From positions 15,376,001 through 15,440,000 of the forward strand of contig OZ316891.1 in NCBI GenBank assembly GCA_973895155.1: DNA of 64,000 nucleotides, written 5' to 3'. Source of the stretch: Marsupella aquatica (lineage: Eukaryota; Marchantiophyta). Position 1 is the stretch's first letter; every line of letters begins with the position of its first letter. This document shows, one piece after another, positions 33,485 through 47,200 of the stretch. The notes under the pieces were generated by a model. The model did no database searches and was not told the DNA's origin. It saw nothing but the letters and a program-made list of their open reading frames with translations. A program made the position numbers and the translations under genes.

Positions 33485-34441
33485 CTACTTGCACTACAAC
33501 TGCAAAACCTGCAAAGTAGCACGGTGTCTTGAGAAACTCTCCAAATGAATCACCTTGGTAAAGGCATCAGCGGGATTGAGCTTTCCATCAATCTTGACTA
33601 GCTCAAAAGTCTTATCAGACACTACTTGCCTAATAAAATGGTACCTATATCAATGTGCTTCACCCTGCTATCCATCACTTGGTTAGCAGCCAAGTGAAAA
33701 GCACTCTGACTATCACAGTTTAGAGTCATTTTGCCATGCTCTAAACCCATCTCCGCGATCAACTTATCCAACCAAATTGCTTCCTTTGCTGCTTCTGCTG
33801 CTGCAACATACTCTGTTTCTGTAGTAGACTGAGATATATACTTCTGCAAGGTAGATTTCCAATTGATACATCCTCCTCCAAGAGTAAATACAAACCTAGT
33901 TGTAGACCTCCTTGTATCCAGACAGCCTCCATAGTCAGAATCTACATAGCCAACTAACGTTCTATCTGATCTTGCATCAAATAGTAACCCATAATCATGT
34001 GTTCCCTTCACATACCTGAGAATCCATTTCACAGTATCCCAATGTACTTTCCCTGGATGACATGAATCTGCTAACCTTGCCCATCGCTAGGGCCAAGTCA
34101 AGCCTAGTACAAGTCATCAAATACATCAGATTGCCTACTGCCTTCTCATAAGGAATCTTAGCCATCAGACCTTTCTCCACAGCATCCGTAGGAGAGAAAG
34201 CCGATGATAACTTGAAATATGAAGCTAAAGGAATACTCACTGGCTTACAGTTTTTCATGTTGAATCGTGCAAGTACTTTACTCGCATACTTGCCTTAACT
34301 CAAGCACAACTGTCCAGTATCAGAGTTCCTAAAAATCTTCATCCCTAAGATCCTCTTGGCCTTACCAAGATCCTTCATCTTGAATTTCAGAACTCAATTT
34401 TGTCTTGAGTTTGTCAACCTCAGATTGATCTTTAGCCACAA
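33485..34441 (-). pseudogene. Copia-3 RNase H and reverse transcriptase end
   Basis: Pol C-terminus of the host retrotransposon, on the minus strand. Visible: KPVSIPLASYFKLSSAF, DSDYGGCLDTRRSTTRFVF, ISQSTTETEYVAAAEAAKEA and DSQSAFHLAANQVMDSRVKH, close to the matching parts of Copia-1. Frame changes occur near 34010-34060 and again beyond 34258, so it is dead. It stops within the segment after YVDDML, exactly where the 16-kb block inserted; the adjoining piece lies at 50657. Confidence 0.85.
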
Positions 34442-35813
34442 AGTGGTGGACCTAGCCACCAAGCGCCCTCACCAATCCCAACACTTGCGCCTAAGTGCCC
34501 TTGATGCCCGAACGCATCCACGAAATACCTCGAGCAAGCATCCAAGTGCCTCTAGCACCACCTGCGGCCACTCCCATACGAAGTCGCACTTGCTCACCTA
34601 CACGACCGCTACTCAACGGTCCTCACTATCTGCACAAACAACCAGCACCTCGGTAAGTAACCCCTCCGGATCTAGAACTCGCCCAGTCTAGCATCCTAAC
34701 TCAAGCTCAACAGATGTTGGTAAATAGGTCAGCGATAGGTCCTCCCGATGCCATAAGCTGAAACCAGAACCCACACCCACTATCCGTCCAGGACAGCTCC
34801 TTCCTTGGGCGCGGCCCGGGTTCCCCCTCGTACCTATCCATCACCAACTGACCGCACTGACCTCAGGACATGATCATGGCCCAAATAGCGTAGCTTGTCC
34901 TAAAGCTCGTCCCAAGCTTGTCTCAACACGCCAGGACCAGAACGGCCCCAACTCTAACACCCACTCCCGGTTCGCTCCACTGATGGTCTAGGGACCGAGC
35001 GCCCTTGGGACTCAACCTCCATACCTACTTGGCCTTGCCTCCCCAACACAAGCTCTCTTGGGAGGCTGAACACGGCTTGGCTGCTGTTCGGCAGGATTTG
35101 GCAAGCGGGCGAGCTAACACCCGCAAACCACGAGAACCCATGGCACCCCCAGACCCAGCTGAGCTCAGGAGGGCGTAGCCTTTCTCAAGAGCTTTCCAGC
35201 GCACCTAAGAAGTCTTCCAACGGACTTCTCGTTGGGAAGATATCACCATTTTTGTTTGGCAGTTTCCCTTAGTGTCGCGACCGCCGCGGCTCACGACTTC
35301 GGCTCGGCCTTAGCCCCCCAGGGAGACACCACTCCCCTCATATATGTTTCTGGAGACCTGCCACCCCCAGACCAACTTTGGTCCCTAAACATTTGGCCCC
35401 CAACCCGGATCCCATCGCGCATAATGGGCGCGCCACCAACTGGCAATGCCCATAACTTTCTTGATAGGCATCCGCAAGCGGAGTGCCGTAGCACGTTGTG
35501 ACCGGGCTGACCCCTGGACATGCCTAGGCCCTCAGGTCTGATCGCCGCTCGGGGCCCCCGACCGGCCCAACCTGGATCGGGCCACAACTTCTGCCAATGG
35601 CGTCAACTCCATTGGCCTTGGGCCCAAGAGGAGCTCACTCTCAAGCCCTCAGAACTCAAAGCCCCTCCGACGGTCCGGATGGCCAACCTCGAGCCCGACC
35701 CATTTCTCCTTGACCCTACCAGCCGTAGGCTAGTCCAAGTCCTTAGTGTGTGTCCTCAGCTTGACCCCTTGCCTCGCTAGTGCCACGTCTCATTGCCCAC
35801 AAGTCTCCCCATG
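34442..35813. other. GC-rich non-coding part of the 16-kb block
   Basis: No gene seen. The sequence is C-rich on the plus strand (many GCCC, CCAAC, CACC runs). ORFs such as 35520-35780 are low-complexity artefacts. Confidence 0.45.
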
Positions 35814-35818
35814 CTAAG

Positions 35819-36115
35819 TGTAAGAAACCGTCGGCTCCAGACTAGACAGCAATGCGGAAACATGAGAGAGACTCACTCAATCAGACGCTACACCAACAAG
35901 ACACCCCGAGTGGAGAAACTCCTGAAGGCTCCATAGCAAATGAGAGTACATGTGAAGAATGAGGGAGAGAGTGCTCTCCCTCCAGCCTATACCTCCAAGG
36001 GGGCCAAGATGAGTGGGCCTAAATAAGCAGATCTTATCCAAATATAATCTAGGGTTAAAACTAACCCTAGTAAGGCCAAGCTAACTATGTTAGGAACTAG
36101 AGTCAATTCCTAACA
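35819..36115 (-). repeat. Copia-2 3' LTR
   Basis: 297 bp, without the MITE carried by its partner, so it provides the empty site in the same window. Followed by TCTCCACCTTGACTC, the inverse of a GAGTCAAGGTGGAGA purine tract. Confidence 0.93.
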
Positions 36116-36182
36116 ATCTCCACCTTGACTCAAGTTCACACAATGAGTCAGGTGATATACAATATGTAACTAAGTAACATAT

Positions 36183-39100
36183 TTACATAGTCACTGGTTT
36201 GGCCCTAACATTAATAATATCCACACAATGACTAAAGCTACTGGTAGGTAAAACTTTGGTAAGCATGTCTGCCGCATTCTCCTCTGAAGCCACCTTCTCC
36301 AGAAACATCTGCTTCGTCTCAATCACCTCACGAATGAAGTGATAACGAATATCAATGTGCTTTGTCCTGGCATGGAACACAGGGTTCTTAGCCAGATGCA
36401 AAGCACTTTGACTGTCGCACAACAGCACCGGTCTTTCAGGTGAAAGACCCAGATCACTCACCAATCTCCGTAGCCAGATCAGCTCCTTGGTTGCCTCACA
36501 TGCAGCCATGTACTCAGCCTCAGTAGTAGACAAAGCAACACAAGATTGAGTTGCCGACTTCCAGCTGATACAACCTCCACCCAGCATAAACACATAGCCT
36601 TTAGTAGACTTTCTGTTATCCAAGTTACCAGCATAATCTGAATCTACAAAACCTTCCAACTCTAATGTAGAGTCTGCTTTACTGTCAAATAAGATCCCAC
36701 AATCTAAGGTACCTTTCAGATACCGCAAAACCCACTTCACTGCTTCCCAGTGAAGCTTACCAGGATTTGCCATAAATCTGCTCAAAATGCTAACAGCATG
36801 GGCAATGTTAGGTCTAGTGCATGTCATTGCATACATCAAACTACCCACAACACTATCAATGGGAACATGTTTCATCGCCAGTCTATCACTCTCACTAGAA
36901 GGGCAATCATCCTTTGAGAGTTTAAAGTGGGAGGCCAATGGAGTACCAACTGGTTTTGCATTCTCCATTCCATACTTGGCAAGTACCTTCTCCAAATACT
37001 GCCTCTGAGACAACCATAATTACCTTTGCTCCCTGTCACGATGAATCTCCATCCCTAGTATCTTCTTGGCGTGACCCAAGTCCTTCATTGAAAACTCCTT
37101 ACTCAACATTGCTTTCAGATGGGCAACATCAGACTTATTCTCAGCCAAGATCAGTATGTCATCCACGTACAATGCCAGCACAATGTAACCAAAGCGTGAG
37201 TAATTCTCCACCTCCTTCATGTAAATACAACAATCATGTTCACTTCGTGTGAACCCCTGAGATAACATGAAGGAATCAAAACGCTTATTCCACTGTTTGG
37301 GACTCTGCTTCAATCCGTATAACGAGCGCAAGAGCTTACACACCAAGTGTCTGGTCTTCTCATCAATAAAACTTGGAGGCTGAGTCATATAAATCTCCAC
37401 ATCAAGCAATCCATGCAGGAAAGCAGTAATTACATCCATCTGATCTAACTCAAGATCATAGAATGTCACAATCGCAAGTAAAACACGGATAGTAGCGAGT
37501 TTGACAAATGGTGAGAAAATCTCCGTGTAGTCCAAGCCCTCCTTCTGGGTGTACCCTTTGGCCACAAGGCAAGCCTTGTAAATGCCATCCTGCTTCTTCT
37601 TGTACAACCATCTACACGGAACCAGTGTTTTCCCGCGAGGCATGTCAGTTAAGCGCCAAGTTGAATTCTTCTTCAAGAATTCATTTCCTTCAACATCGCC
37701 TCCAACCACTTATCCTTCTCTGGAGAGGCCATAGCTTCTTCATAGCTAGAGGGGTCTCCATCTTCAGTAAGCAAAACAACACCGGGATCATCGTCATGTT
37801 CAACAACATGAACACGAGGATCTGCAAAACCAAATCTATTAGGGGGTTGGCCAAAATTGGCCCTGGTGGAGCGCCTTGGTTGAGGAATTGCTCCTCTACT
37901 AGAGGGACCAACAGCTTCCTCATCACCACCAAGCTCCACCGTAGTGGGTTCCTCCACCTGTTCCTCCTGAATATCCTGGGGTCTTGACAACCATTCTTCG
38001 TCAAAAACAACATTTTTGCTCACAACTACCTTGCAATCGATAGGATCCCACAATTTATAGCCCTTCTGCCCAGGACTAAAACCTAGAAAAATACATTTCT
38101 TAGACTTGGGATCCAACTTAGACCTGTGTGTCTGCTCAATGTGAACATAGGCAGCACAACCAAAAACTCAGAGTCTAGAGTAATCAGCAGGTCTCTTATA
38201 CCACAACTCAAATGGAGTCTGCATCAACTTACTACTATGCGGTGACAGATTGTAGACGTATGCAGCTTGGTTGACAGCTTCAGCCCAAAAGTTGTTGGGC
38301 AACTTGGACTTACATAGCATGTTGCGTGCTTTCTCCAATAATGTCCGATTCAACCGTTCTGCAACTCCATTCTGTTGCGGGGTCTCCGGTACAGTGTAAT
38401 GACGCTTGAGGCCAAGGTCCCGACCAAATTGATCAAACTCATTGGACTTATACTTGCCACCGTTATCGGACCGAACACACTTCAACTCCTTCCCAGTTTG
38501 TAGCTCTACCATGGCTTTCCACTCCTTGAAAATCTCAAAGACTTGAGACTTCTCCTTCATGTAGTACAACCAACACATTCGAGAGTAATCATCTACAAAC
38601 GTCACAAAATATCTGGCTCCACCCAACGACGGCTCCGGCGCTGGACCCCAAACATCCGAATGTACATACTCAAGAATTTCATGAGAATGGTATGAACTAG
38701 AACTGAAACTCACTCTCCTCTGCTTGCCGAAGATGCAATCTTCACAGAAAGAGAGTTTACCAGATTGAGCGCCTTGCAACAAATCTCTGTTTGCCAAGGC
38801 TGCCAATCCTTTACCGCTCAAGTGCCCCAACCGTGCATGCCACAAATCTATAGCTTGTGTGCGACCAGATGTTGAGGGTGCTTCAATTGAAGCAGCCGTA
38901 AATGACTCTATAGCAGATGTTGCCGCTGCATCCGAACGTTCCACCACAGAATCCACATGCTCCACTCTAGGAGCAATGATATCTCCTTCCAAGATGTACA
39001 AATTATTCTGCCGTAGCGCCTTAATCAAAGATACATCATCTTTGACGACAAAGAGCGCACCATCACGTGCAGTGAAATGAGATCCACCGGCTTCCAAAGC

Positions 39101-40448
39101 ACCAAGAGAAATCAAATTCTTAGAGATGTCTGGTATGTGTTTGACTTGCGTCAGTGCTCGCACAACACCATCAAACATCCGGAATTTGATAGTCCCCATG
39201 CCAACAATCGCACATCGGACTCCATTTCCGATTTCCACAGTACCAGTACAAGGTTGGTAAGTGGAGAAATACGATTGCGTTGGACACACGTGATAAGAGG
39301 AACCCGAATCCAACATCCATTTATTGTCATATACAGAATTCACTGCACCAATACATAGCACTTCAGTAGCATCCTCATTATCAGCAATCACAATACCAGC
39401 CGACGATGAGGACGCACCATTGGAAGCAGGACGCTTCTGCTTCGATAGAGAAGGACAATTCCACTTGGTGTGGCCCTTCTCATGGCAATTCCAACACTGA
39501 ACTTTCTTACTACGGGACTTAGATTTAGACGTACTATGTGATTTAGATCTAGACTGATCCGTAGTACGCTCCGTCAATCTGCCTCTAACCACTAAGGCAG
39601 CAGACTCATTGTCACGGCCAGAAAGTTGTCGCTTGCCCCATTCTGCAAGAACGGTAGCCTTCACCTCATCCAATTTCAACGTAGACTTGTCATGTGTGAT
39701 GACCGTCACCAATGTTGAATAGGTCTGAGGAAGCGACATCAACAAATGCATCGCAAGATACTCATCGGGCAACTTGTCTCCTGCCGTGGTCACCTCGTGC
39801 ACAATCTCATCGAAGAGACTGAGGTGATCACGCATGTTGCCACCATCCTTCAACTTCAACCTGAACAGCCGCTCCAAGTGATAAATGCGAGTAGTCAACG
39901 AAGTACTCTGGTATAGCTGAGTAAGCATATCCCAGATCTTCTTGGCATTCCGATCCATCCCCAACACGTTCTTGAGAATGTTGTTTGCCAAGAACAACTC
40001 AATTGTGCTACATGCCTGCACTGACATGTCCTCCCACTCCTCATCTGTTAGATTCGAGGGTTTCACTCTAGTGAGGGTCTTCTCAAGACCTTGCTGGATC
40101 AACACATTGGTCACCTTTCGAGTCCAAGTGATAAATGCGAGTAGTCAACGAAGTACTCTGGTATAGCTGAGTAAGCATATCCCAGATCTTCTTGGCATTC
40201 CGATCCATCCCCAACACGTTCTTGAGAATGTTGTTTGCCAAGAACAACTCAATTGTGCTACATGCCTGCACTGACATGTCCTCCCACTCCTCATCTGTTA
40301 GATTCGAGGGTTTCACTCCAGTGAGGGTCTTCTCAAGACCTTGCTGGATCAACACATTGGTCACCTTTCGAGTCCAGAGGCTGAAGCTGACCTTCCCGTC
40401 AAACTTCTCCACCTCAAACTTTGGCGCTGCAAGCTTTCTTGAAGTCAT
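36183..40448 (-). pseudogene. Copia-2 gag-pol, broken
   Basis: The gag ATG is at 40448 (MTSRKLAAPKFEVEKFDGK). A 250-bp tandem duplication then shifts the frame. Further along are zinc knuckle CWNCHEKGHTKWNC, an intact protease motif LDSGSSYHVCP, integrase HHCC and the D,D,E residues (HSDVWGP, SDNGGKY, NGVAERLNRT), TGA at 38168 (from CGA), a frameshift at about 37690, reverse transcriptase with YVDDIL, TAA at 37017, and RNase H with DSDYAGNLDNRKSTKGYVF, ending at 36183. Except for these lesions the domains are complete and in Copia order. Recent loss of function is likely. Confidence 0.92.
39873..40372. repeat. 250-bp tandem duplication in Copia-2 gag
   Basis: 39873-40122 and 40123-40372 are nearly identical; the one difference noticed is CTCTA versus CTCCA near 40078/40318. 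The break has a 4-base microhomology (TCCA). 250 is not a multiple of three, so it destroys the gag frame. Confidence 0.92.
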
Positions 40449-42124
40449 TGATGCTGCCACAAACATAAAGGAAATACACAACCGAAATACCTCCACCCAA
40501 AAATTCACCAAAAATTGAAAGTTGGCGAAAGTGGAAATGGAATGCACCGCCGCGTAGCCTGCAAGGTACACTGCCAAGATCTGAAAATAATTCGGCGAAA
40601 AACTTCTTCAGCAAAAACTTATTCAACCCGGACCAGAGGGTTTTGACCCCCCGTCAGGTATCTTAGGTCCTGAAAAAATTTTGCAACAGCAACGCACAAA
40701 TCAATTTCACTAGCCCGTGCTCAACTCCCTTGAGTATCCCCTTGCAAAGTGTCGCAAAAAAATTCTGCCTCGACGACCGATGAAATTGAAAATTTCAGTC
40801 AAAAATTAGCTCTCTGGAAAAGTATCTTTTCCAGGGAATCAAAGTACAGTCAAAATGTACAGCAGAAAGAACGTGGAGCTAACACCTGTCCGATTGGAAA
40901 ATAAAAGATCCAAACACGGAAGGAAAAGAAAAGAAAACAAGTAAAAACCCTTTGGCTTTTACAAAAAAATTAAGAACAAAAAGACTACAATCGTCCTCCC
41001 GGCCTTCAATTTCTTTTCAAAAAAAATACTCTTGCACATAGGGTCGCGCGCCTGCCCATCTCCTTGTTCACCTATTTATGTACGCTGTACCTAGCAGAGT
41101 ACAGGGATATATAATACCCCCTCGTACCCCCTCCCAAATCTGTATTGTGTAGGTACAGTAGTACCTTTTGTGTCCTTGGCCACCCACCTGATGCAAGCCT
41201 TAATTAAAGGCTCCAAAGTGAAAGGAGCCTCGTATGCTCCCCCTCCTCACTTAAAGTACAAGCATAGGGCCTCGTGCCCATGTTAATAAGTGCTCCCTAA
41301 GGAAAGTAGTATGCTCGCTTCCCCTTTCCCCTCCTATTGCTTCTGCATAGGGCAATGGCCCCCTTAAAGCTCCCAAGAGAAGGGAGCTTTGAACTCCCCC
41401 TCCCCTCACTTTAAAACTGTACTTATAGGTACGATTGTACCTGCACAGACGTAAGGCTGTGCTCTAGTACCTCATAGGGCCTTGGGCCAGGGGCTCGACT
41501 TTCTCCTCTGCTCCTCCTTCAATCCTTTGTATTCCGAGCCCTCCTGGCTCACTCGCGCGCATAGGGCAACGTGCCCGGGCAATAAAATCTCCCTTTCGCC
41601 CTCTCTCCGCACATACGCAAAGAAACCCGTCCGCACCGCCGTCTTTTGTTGTGAGGCGGCACAAACAAAAGTATATGAAAAGAAAAAAAATTGCAACATC
41701 GGGCCCTCAACGCACGACCTTTTTACAAAGAAAACAACTTTTTTCGGCCCCACACAAGATTAAGTCGAAACATATACAAGCCATAACCTAGAGCATCAAG
41801 CTCTAAACAGCAACCTCAATCTACAAGATTACTCGGTACACCAATGATGAAAAGCAGTGAAACCTTCACCAAAACGTAGTGTCCACCGACGCGCATAAGA
41901 GATCGCTAGACTGTCCTCTTGACAGTACTTCAAAGAATAGAGACACATCCGACACTCCAGGCTGAAGTTTCAATCGGGAAACCGTCACTGTATTCACGAA
42001 ATCTTCAACGTGAAATGACCAGTGAAACAATCACACAATCATCGACGATGATTCAATCTTCCACCACAATCCAACACAACGAACGCTCTCATCACTGCCC
42101 AAGCCACCAAACCATGAACACGAA

Positions 42125-42136
42125 GCTTTGATACCA
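42125..42136 (-). other. Copia-2 primer-binding site
   Basis: Reads TGGTATCAAAGC on the minus strand, one mismatch from the initiator-Met tRNA complement, two bases inside the 5' LTR. Confidence 0.85.
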
Positions 42137-42138
42137 CT

Positions 42139-43108
42139 TGTAAGAAACCGTCGGCTCCGGACTAGATAGCAATGCGGAAACATGAGAGAGACTCACTCAA
42201 TCAGACGCTACACCAACAAGACACCCCGAGTGGAGAAACTCCTAAAGGCTCCATAGCAAATGAGAGTACATGTGAAGAACCCTGGGCCCCCAGCCTTTGT
42301 AAACTAAAGAGGTATACGTGCGTACACCCCCCTCCTTAGTACCCCTTATTATTTTTGGAAGCCTATAAAAATTTCTCTTGTTATTCTTAAAAACTTAATT
42401 TTGGAGAATAAATCTGCCCCTTTGAGATATTATAATTTCACATTTTACACCATTTATGAAAGCCTTGAAAAGTTATAAATTCATCATTTGCACACGGTTT
42501 TAAAACTGACGGGAGTGTTTTGGAAGGGTTTTGGGTACATACATTTTTGTGTTCGTGACCCTTTAACCCCAAACTTCAACTTTGGGGCATTTTTGAACCA
42601 CACGGCAGGGTAGTCAGGGTTCAAAAGCTCCAAAGTCCTAAACTACTCTGAATCATAGATATTGCAAGCATAATTATATGTCATATACACATGTTCCAAT
42701 AAAGGGTGGCCACAAGGACCAATCCTATTGTGACGCGTGTCACATCCATATTACATCACCTCTTGAAGCATATTAACTTGGGCAACATTTATATAAGCCT
42801 ATATTAGTTAGAAAGGGTTCTTTGAATAAAACCATCCCTTGATATTTCTAAGCCAATTATAAAAATTAATCTCAAATCAGATTTTTTGCACCCTTCATCC
42901 GTTCGCACGTCCAACCCATTATTAATAATGCTGGGGGCCCAGGGGTGAAGAATGAGGGAGAGAGTGCTCTCCCTCCAGCCTATACCCCCAAGGGGGCCAA
43001 GATGAGTGGGCCTAAATAAGCGGATCTTATCCAAATATAATCTAGGGTTAAAACTAACCCTAGTAAGGCCAAGCTAACTATGTCGGGAACTAGAGTCAAT
43101 TCCTAACA
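42139..43108 (-). repeat. Copia-2 5' LTR, interrupted by a MITE
   Basis: 970 bp as it stands. Removing the 665-bp MITE and one 8-base duplicate leaves 297 bp, exactly the length of the other LTR. Confidence 0.93.
42280..42944. mobile_element. hAT-like MITE, 665 bp
   Basis: A perfect 15-base inverted repeat CCCTGGGCCCCCAGC bounds the element, flanked on both sides by the 8-base duplicate GTGAAGAA (42272-42279 and 42945-42952). 8-base duplications are typical of hAT elements. The interior is AT-rich and has no coding sequence. The empty site is visible in the 3' LTR of the same retrotransposon at about 35953. Confidence 0.93.
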
Positions 43109-43649
43109 CTAAGTCCTCCCCGGATGGCCTATCCGGGCCTGGACCATAAGGGAGCTCGGCGTCAGAGTAAGCGACGCCGGAGCTAAGTGTTAAACCACAA
43201 CTAATTATATTTAAACTTTGGGTGACCCGGAGTTAACATACGAAAAATGCGATAGTCGCGTTTGCGGACGGGCGCTCATCCGTGACCCTGCGATCGCCAC
43301 TCACAAATATCTCATCCATTCACGAAATCTGGCAATCTACGGCTCAAAATGACGCTCTTTCAAAGATCTACGGCTGACAAAAATCAGCACTCAAAAAGCA
43401 CCCAAAATGAGCTAGAAAAACAAGAAAAACGAATGAAGCATTTTGATTGGTTTAGGGAGGAAATTTGAATTTTGAATGTTCGGGCAGGACGGGCAGGGAC
43501 AGGTGGCTTGTGGAACTAGCGGGTGAAAGGTAAGGGGGCGACGGGGGTAGTGGGCATTGAGCAGGCGCTGACCGGGTTGCAATGGTTGAGGCCGCAGGAA
43601 CACCCTGGCCTATTGCGCAGCTGATTGTTCAATTACAGTTCTTGGTTCA

Positions 43650-43735
43650 TTAGTAACGAAGAGTCCCCCTATGCCATTGGTTAGTACATTCGCCTCCGAA
43701 GCAACAGGTCCTGTGTTCGAACCTTGCAGACTGCG
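43650..43735 (+). other. Possible tRNA-derived SINE head
   Basis: TATGCCATTGGTTAGTA resembles a tRNA A box, and GTGTTCGAACC, about 35 bases on, resembles a B box (GGTTCGANTCC). It does not fold as a clean tRNA, so a SINE or tRNA pseudogene is more likely. No tail or duplicate was identified. Confidence 0.3.
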
Positions 43736-44210
43736 GTTCTGTTGCGCATTTGCTTTTGTCCTATGTGGGAACTATTTGTAAATCAGCTGGGTACATGGCA
43801 GCCGATGTTTTTAGGGTTTACACACTATAACCCTAATTCCCATGGTTTCCGGCCCAACCTCACTCCATGGGGCAACAGCCTGGGGTAGAGGGATTGTGCA
43901 AGGAGGAGCAACCTTGTCTCATTCTTCATTCCTCACTTTTGCACACAATCTATCTTTACCACCTCCGGTTGTCTTTTGCTGCTTACTTGCTTTCATTGCT
44001 TCTTAGGTTTTTCTATTGCTCCTCAACCCTTACTCTATCCATTTGGTTGTTACATTTCTTGTTTTGCTGTATTTTTGTAATTTTCTTCATGTGAGTGACA
44101 ATCTTTGGTCCTTCACCGGGTTTGGCTTGGCATCCGGTCTCCATTTTTAGGTTAGATTTTTTATAGCTAGGCTCCACATATCTAGGGTTTAGGCTTTGGG
44201 GTACAGTAGT

Positions 44211-47200
44211 ATGAGTAATGGGGCCCAGCCTCCTGATCTTCCACATGGGAGGCGGAAACGCCCTCCGAGAGGGGGTGGTCCACCTAGACAGTGATACCCG
44301 AGTGATGATATAGACTATAAGAAGCGACGGAGACCGGATGCCAAGCCAGAAATCCGGGTCCCACTTGAGAGGTGGGATGAGTGGGAGAAGCTTAGATCTT
44401 TGTTAGGACAGGATACCACACACTCTACTGTTGTGACATGGTTAGCGAATTTGTCCCAACCTAGAGTTCAGGAGCTCCGCGCATGGCGAGCAGCAGAGGC
44501 GAGGCAGTTTCAGCAAGAGAGAGACAGGGGCCAGGCTTCACAACCACCACTTCAGGTTGGGACACTACTTCATTTCCCCAAGTTTTGCTAAATGTTTAAG
44601 GTCTAACTACTAGGTTTATGTTGTTTTAGATGCAAAACTATTGCTTAGGGTTTATGTTCATTCCTGTAAATTTTACCTCATACTACTCACATCCAATAAT
44701 GACAAAACAAAATATAAACCTACCTTCCTAAATGTTCCTAGGGTCTAACTACTAGGGTTATGTTGTTTTAGATGCAAAACTATTGCTTAGGGTTTATGTT
44801 CATTCCTGTAAATTTTACCTCATACTACTCACATCCAATAATGACAAAACAAAATATAAACCTACCTTCCTAAATGTAAAACTATTGCTTAGGGTTTATG
44901 TTTTGCCAAAAATTCCTGTAATATTTACTTCTTTTGCATGCAAAACTATTGGTTAGGGTTTGGGTTTTTTCCTGAAAAGTTTACCCAGACTACTCACAAC
45001 AAGACATATATGAATAAAATTGAAACATTGTACTCTGGTCTAAGTACTCTGGTTTCTATACTCTTTCATTCACAATTATTAGTATGATTGCTTTTACTGA
45101 CATTCTTTATACACTATATATTATTGGCTAGGGTTTTATCTATTTTTTGTAATTTGTAGGCTGCAGGCAGGGCTGCATTGGATTCAGATCTTGAATTTGA
45201 TGTTGACCTCGAGGAGCATATTGCTGAGCAATATGCATCAGATGCAGAAGACGAAGCACTTTATCAAGATGATGACCCAGATGCTCTTGCAGCTTTGGGA
45301 GCAAATGACATTGTGGATGAGGAAACGACGGTATGACTCTTGCCTCTTACATTATGTAAGAAAAAATTGACTTGGACTACAAGTTACACAATGTCTAACA
45401 TGCATTTGTGGGGTTCTTTTGTCAGGAGGCATTCAATGTACCAGACTCCCAGCCTACTGGACCATCGCAAGAGGCAAACCCAACACCATCTCCACTGGCC
45501 AGCACTGGGCCTTCTCATATTCTTGACTCTCAGCCTACAGGACCTTTGGACCCACAGCCTACTCGTAGAGCAACACCCCGTATGCCAGCGACAGTAGCGT
45601 TCTTTGATCGTGAGTTGTTGGGTACATTTGTTGATCGGCTACTCCCTCGGTGTCATATACATGGTTGTTTGAGGACACCATCAGTTCAGCGAGTGAGAGA
45701 GTTACATCAACTCTGGTCAATTCACATTGGTTGTGGGGAGGATGGACACAATTGGACTTTTGTTACAGGGGAGAATGAGCCTGGGAGGAGTTCTCCTATG
45801 ATTACACCCAGGTTGTACCATTCCACCCTTTGCTCCAGCTTGACCTACACCTCCTTGGCTGCTGTTGCCTCACATCTAGGATTACGTGTCCCTACAGCGG
45901 CTCATTGGCATGACTTTCAAAGTGGCCGTGGGCGACCACGAGGTGGATGGATAGCAGCTGTCAAAGAAGAGTGGGTTGAAAGTAAAAGGCGCATGTGGGA
46001 GGAGTTGAAAGACAACATTGACCGGAGGCGGACAACTGAGACAGGTTAGTGATGAATTTTGTTATGGTACTTGAGGCTCAATGACTTATTGGCTTGACCA
46101 GGTTCACTTGATGTTTCTTACATTGTCCACTTCCTTTGGCTTATGACAGATCCTGGATTAGTAGTTTATTTAGATACCCGATGGGATTCATCTAGGAGCG
46201 GTTTTCATGGTACCACGTCTATTTTGAACGCTGAGGATAACAGAGTAATTGAGATGGTCACAATTACTAGGAGGGAGGAGAGAAATGCCTGGTACATGGA
46301 GGATAGGGGTACCAAAAAGGCATTAGATAGCTTGAGAGAGGCAGGGATATCTATCATGGAGGTCATTCATGATGATAAAGCCACTATTGATAATATTGTG
46401 GAGGATATGGGGATTAGGAACCAAAAAGACTTGTGGCATAAGGCAAAGAACCTAGTCAAAAAGTTTGTGGAACAGATGGTGAGTGTCACATACACTGTTA
46501 CTATTGACATTGATGCTGCCACGTCTCGTTCCCAGCTCCAAGCAGTTACTACTAAGAGGTTGCAAGATTGGTTGAAAGCACAGGGAGTGAGAGGGTACTC
46601 AACCCTCAGGAAGGAGGCCTTGGTCCATAAAGTCGCCGACATGCGTGGGTTGCCTAATGAGGAGCTAGTACATTTTCAGACTCGTGGTTTAAAGTATCCA
46701 GAGTTGTCACAACATAACTTGGCTACAAAGTTCAAGACCTGGTTCTATGTATGTTGCCGTCGTTGTAAGACCAGGTAACTTTCATGCATTGTCCTAACTT
46801 TGGATGACTTCTTGGATTTTAATTTTATGTGTAATTGTTATGATATGGGTTGAGTTTAGGGTTGAGAATTGAGTTATTAATGATTTTTGTTTTGCCAGTT
46901 TAGGAAATGCAGAGTCATTGGCCTTTGAGTTGGGAAATTGTGCCGATCATTGGGCTGGTGATCATGCATTATGTGCAAGACTATCTGATCGACCTTGTCA
47001 GCATCTTGGGAACCCTGGAGCCATTCAGCTTGACCGTTATTATGAGAGAGGTAATAATTGTTGTTACTTATTGCAAGTGTGAATTCATCTGGATTTTATT
47101 ATATGGTGACTTTATTCACAAATAAGTATACTTATTCATCTGGATTTTATTGTACATGGTAATTTAATTGGGATATTTTGCTTACAGGTTCTGAGACTCA

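Larger units (their letters stand above)
35819..43108 (-). mobile_element. Copia-2 LTR retrotransposon, structurally complete
   Basis: Ends TGTAAGAAACCG and TTCCTAACA, with 5-base target duplicate CTAAG on both sides (35814-35818 and 43109-43113). The two 297-bp LTRs (the right one interrupted by a MITE), an inverted purine tract after the left LTR and an inverted primer site before the right LTR show it lies on the minus strand. The frame carries two stops, a frameshift and an internal duplication. It is only distantly related to Copia-1 and Copia-3. Confidence 0.95.

Noticed and set aside
43640-43735. Functional tRNA gene
   Set aside because: Box-like motifs are present but acceptor and anticodon stems do not pair properly.
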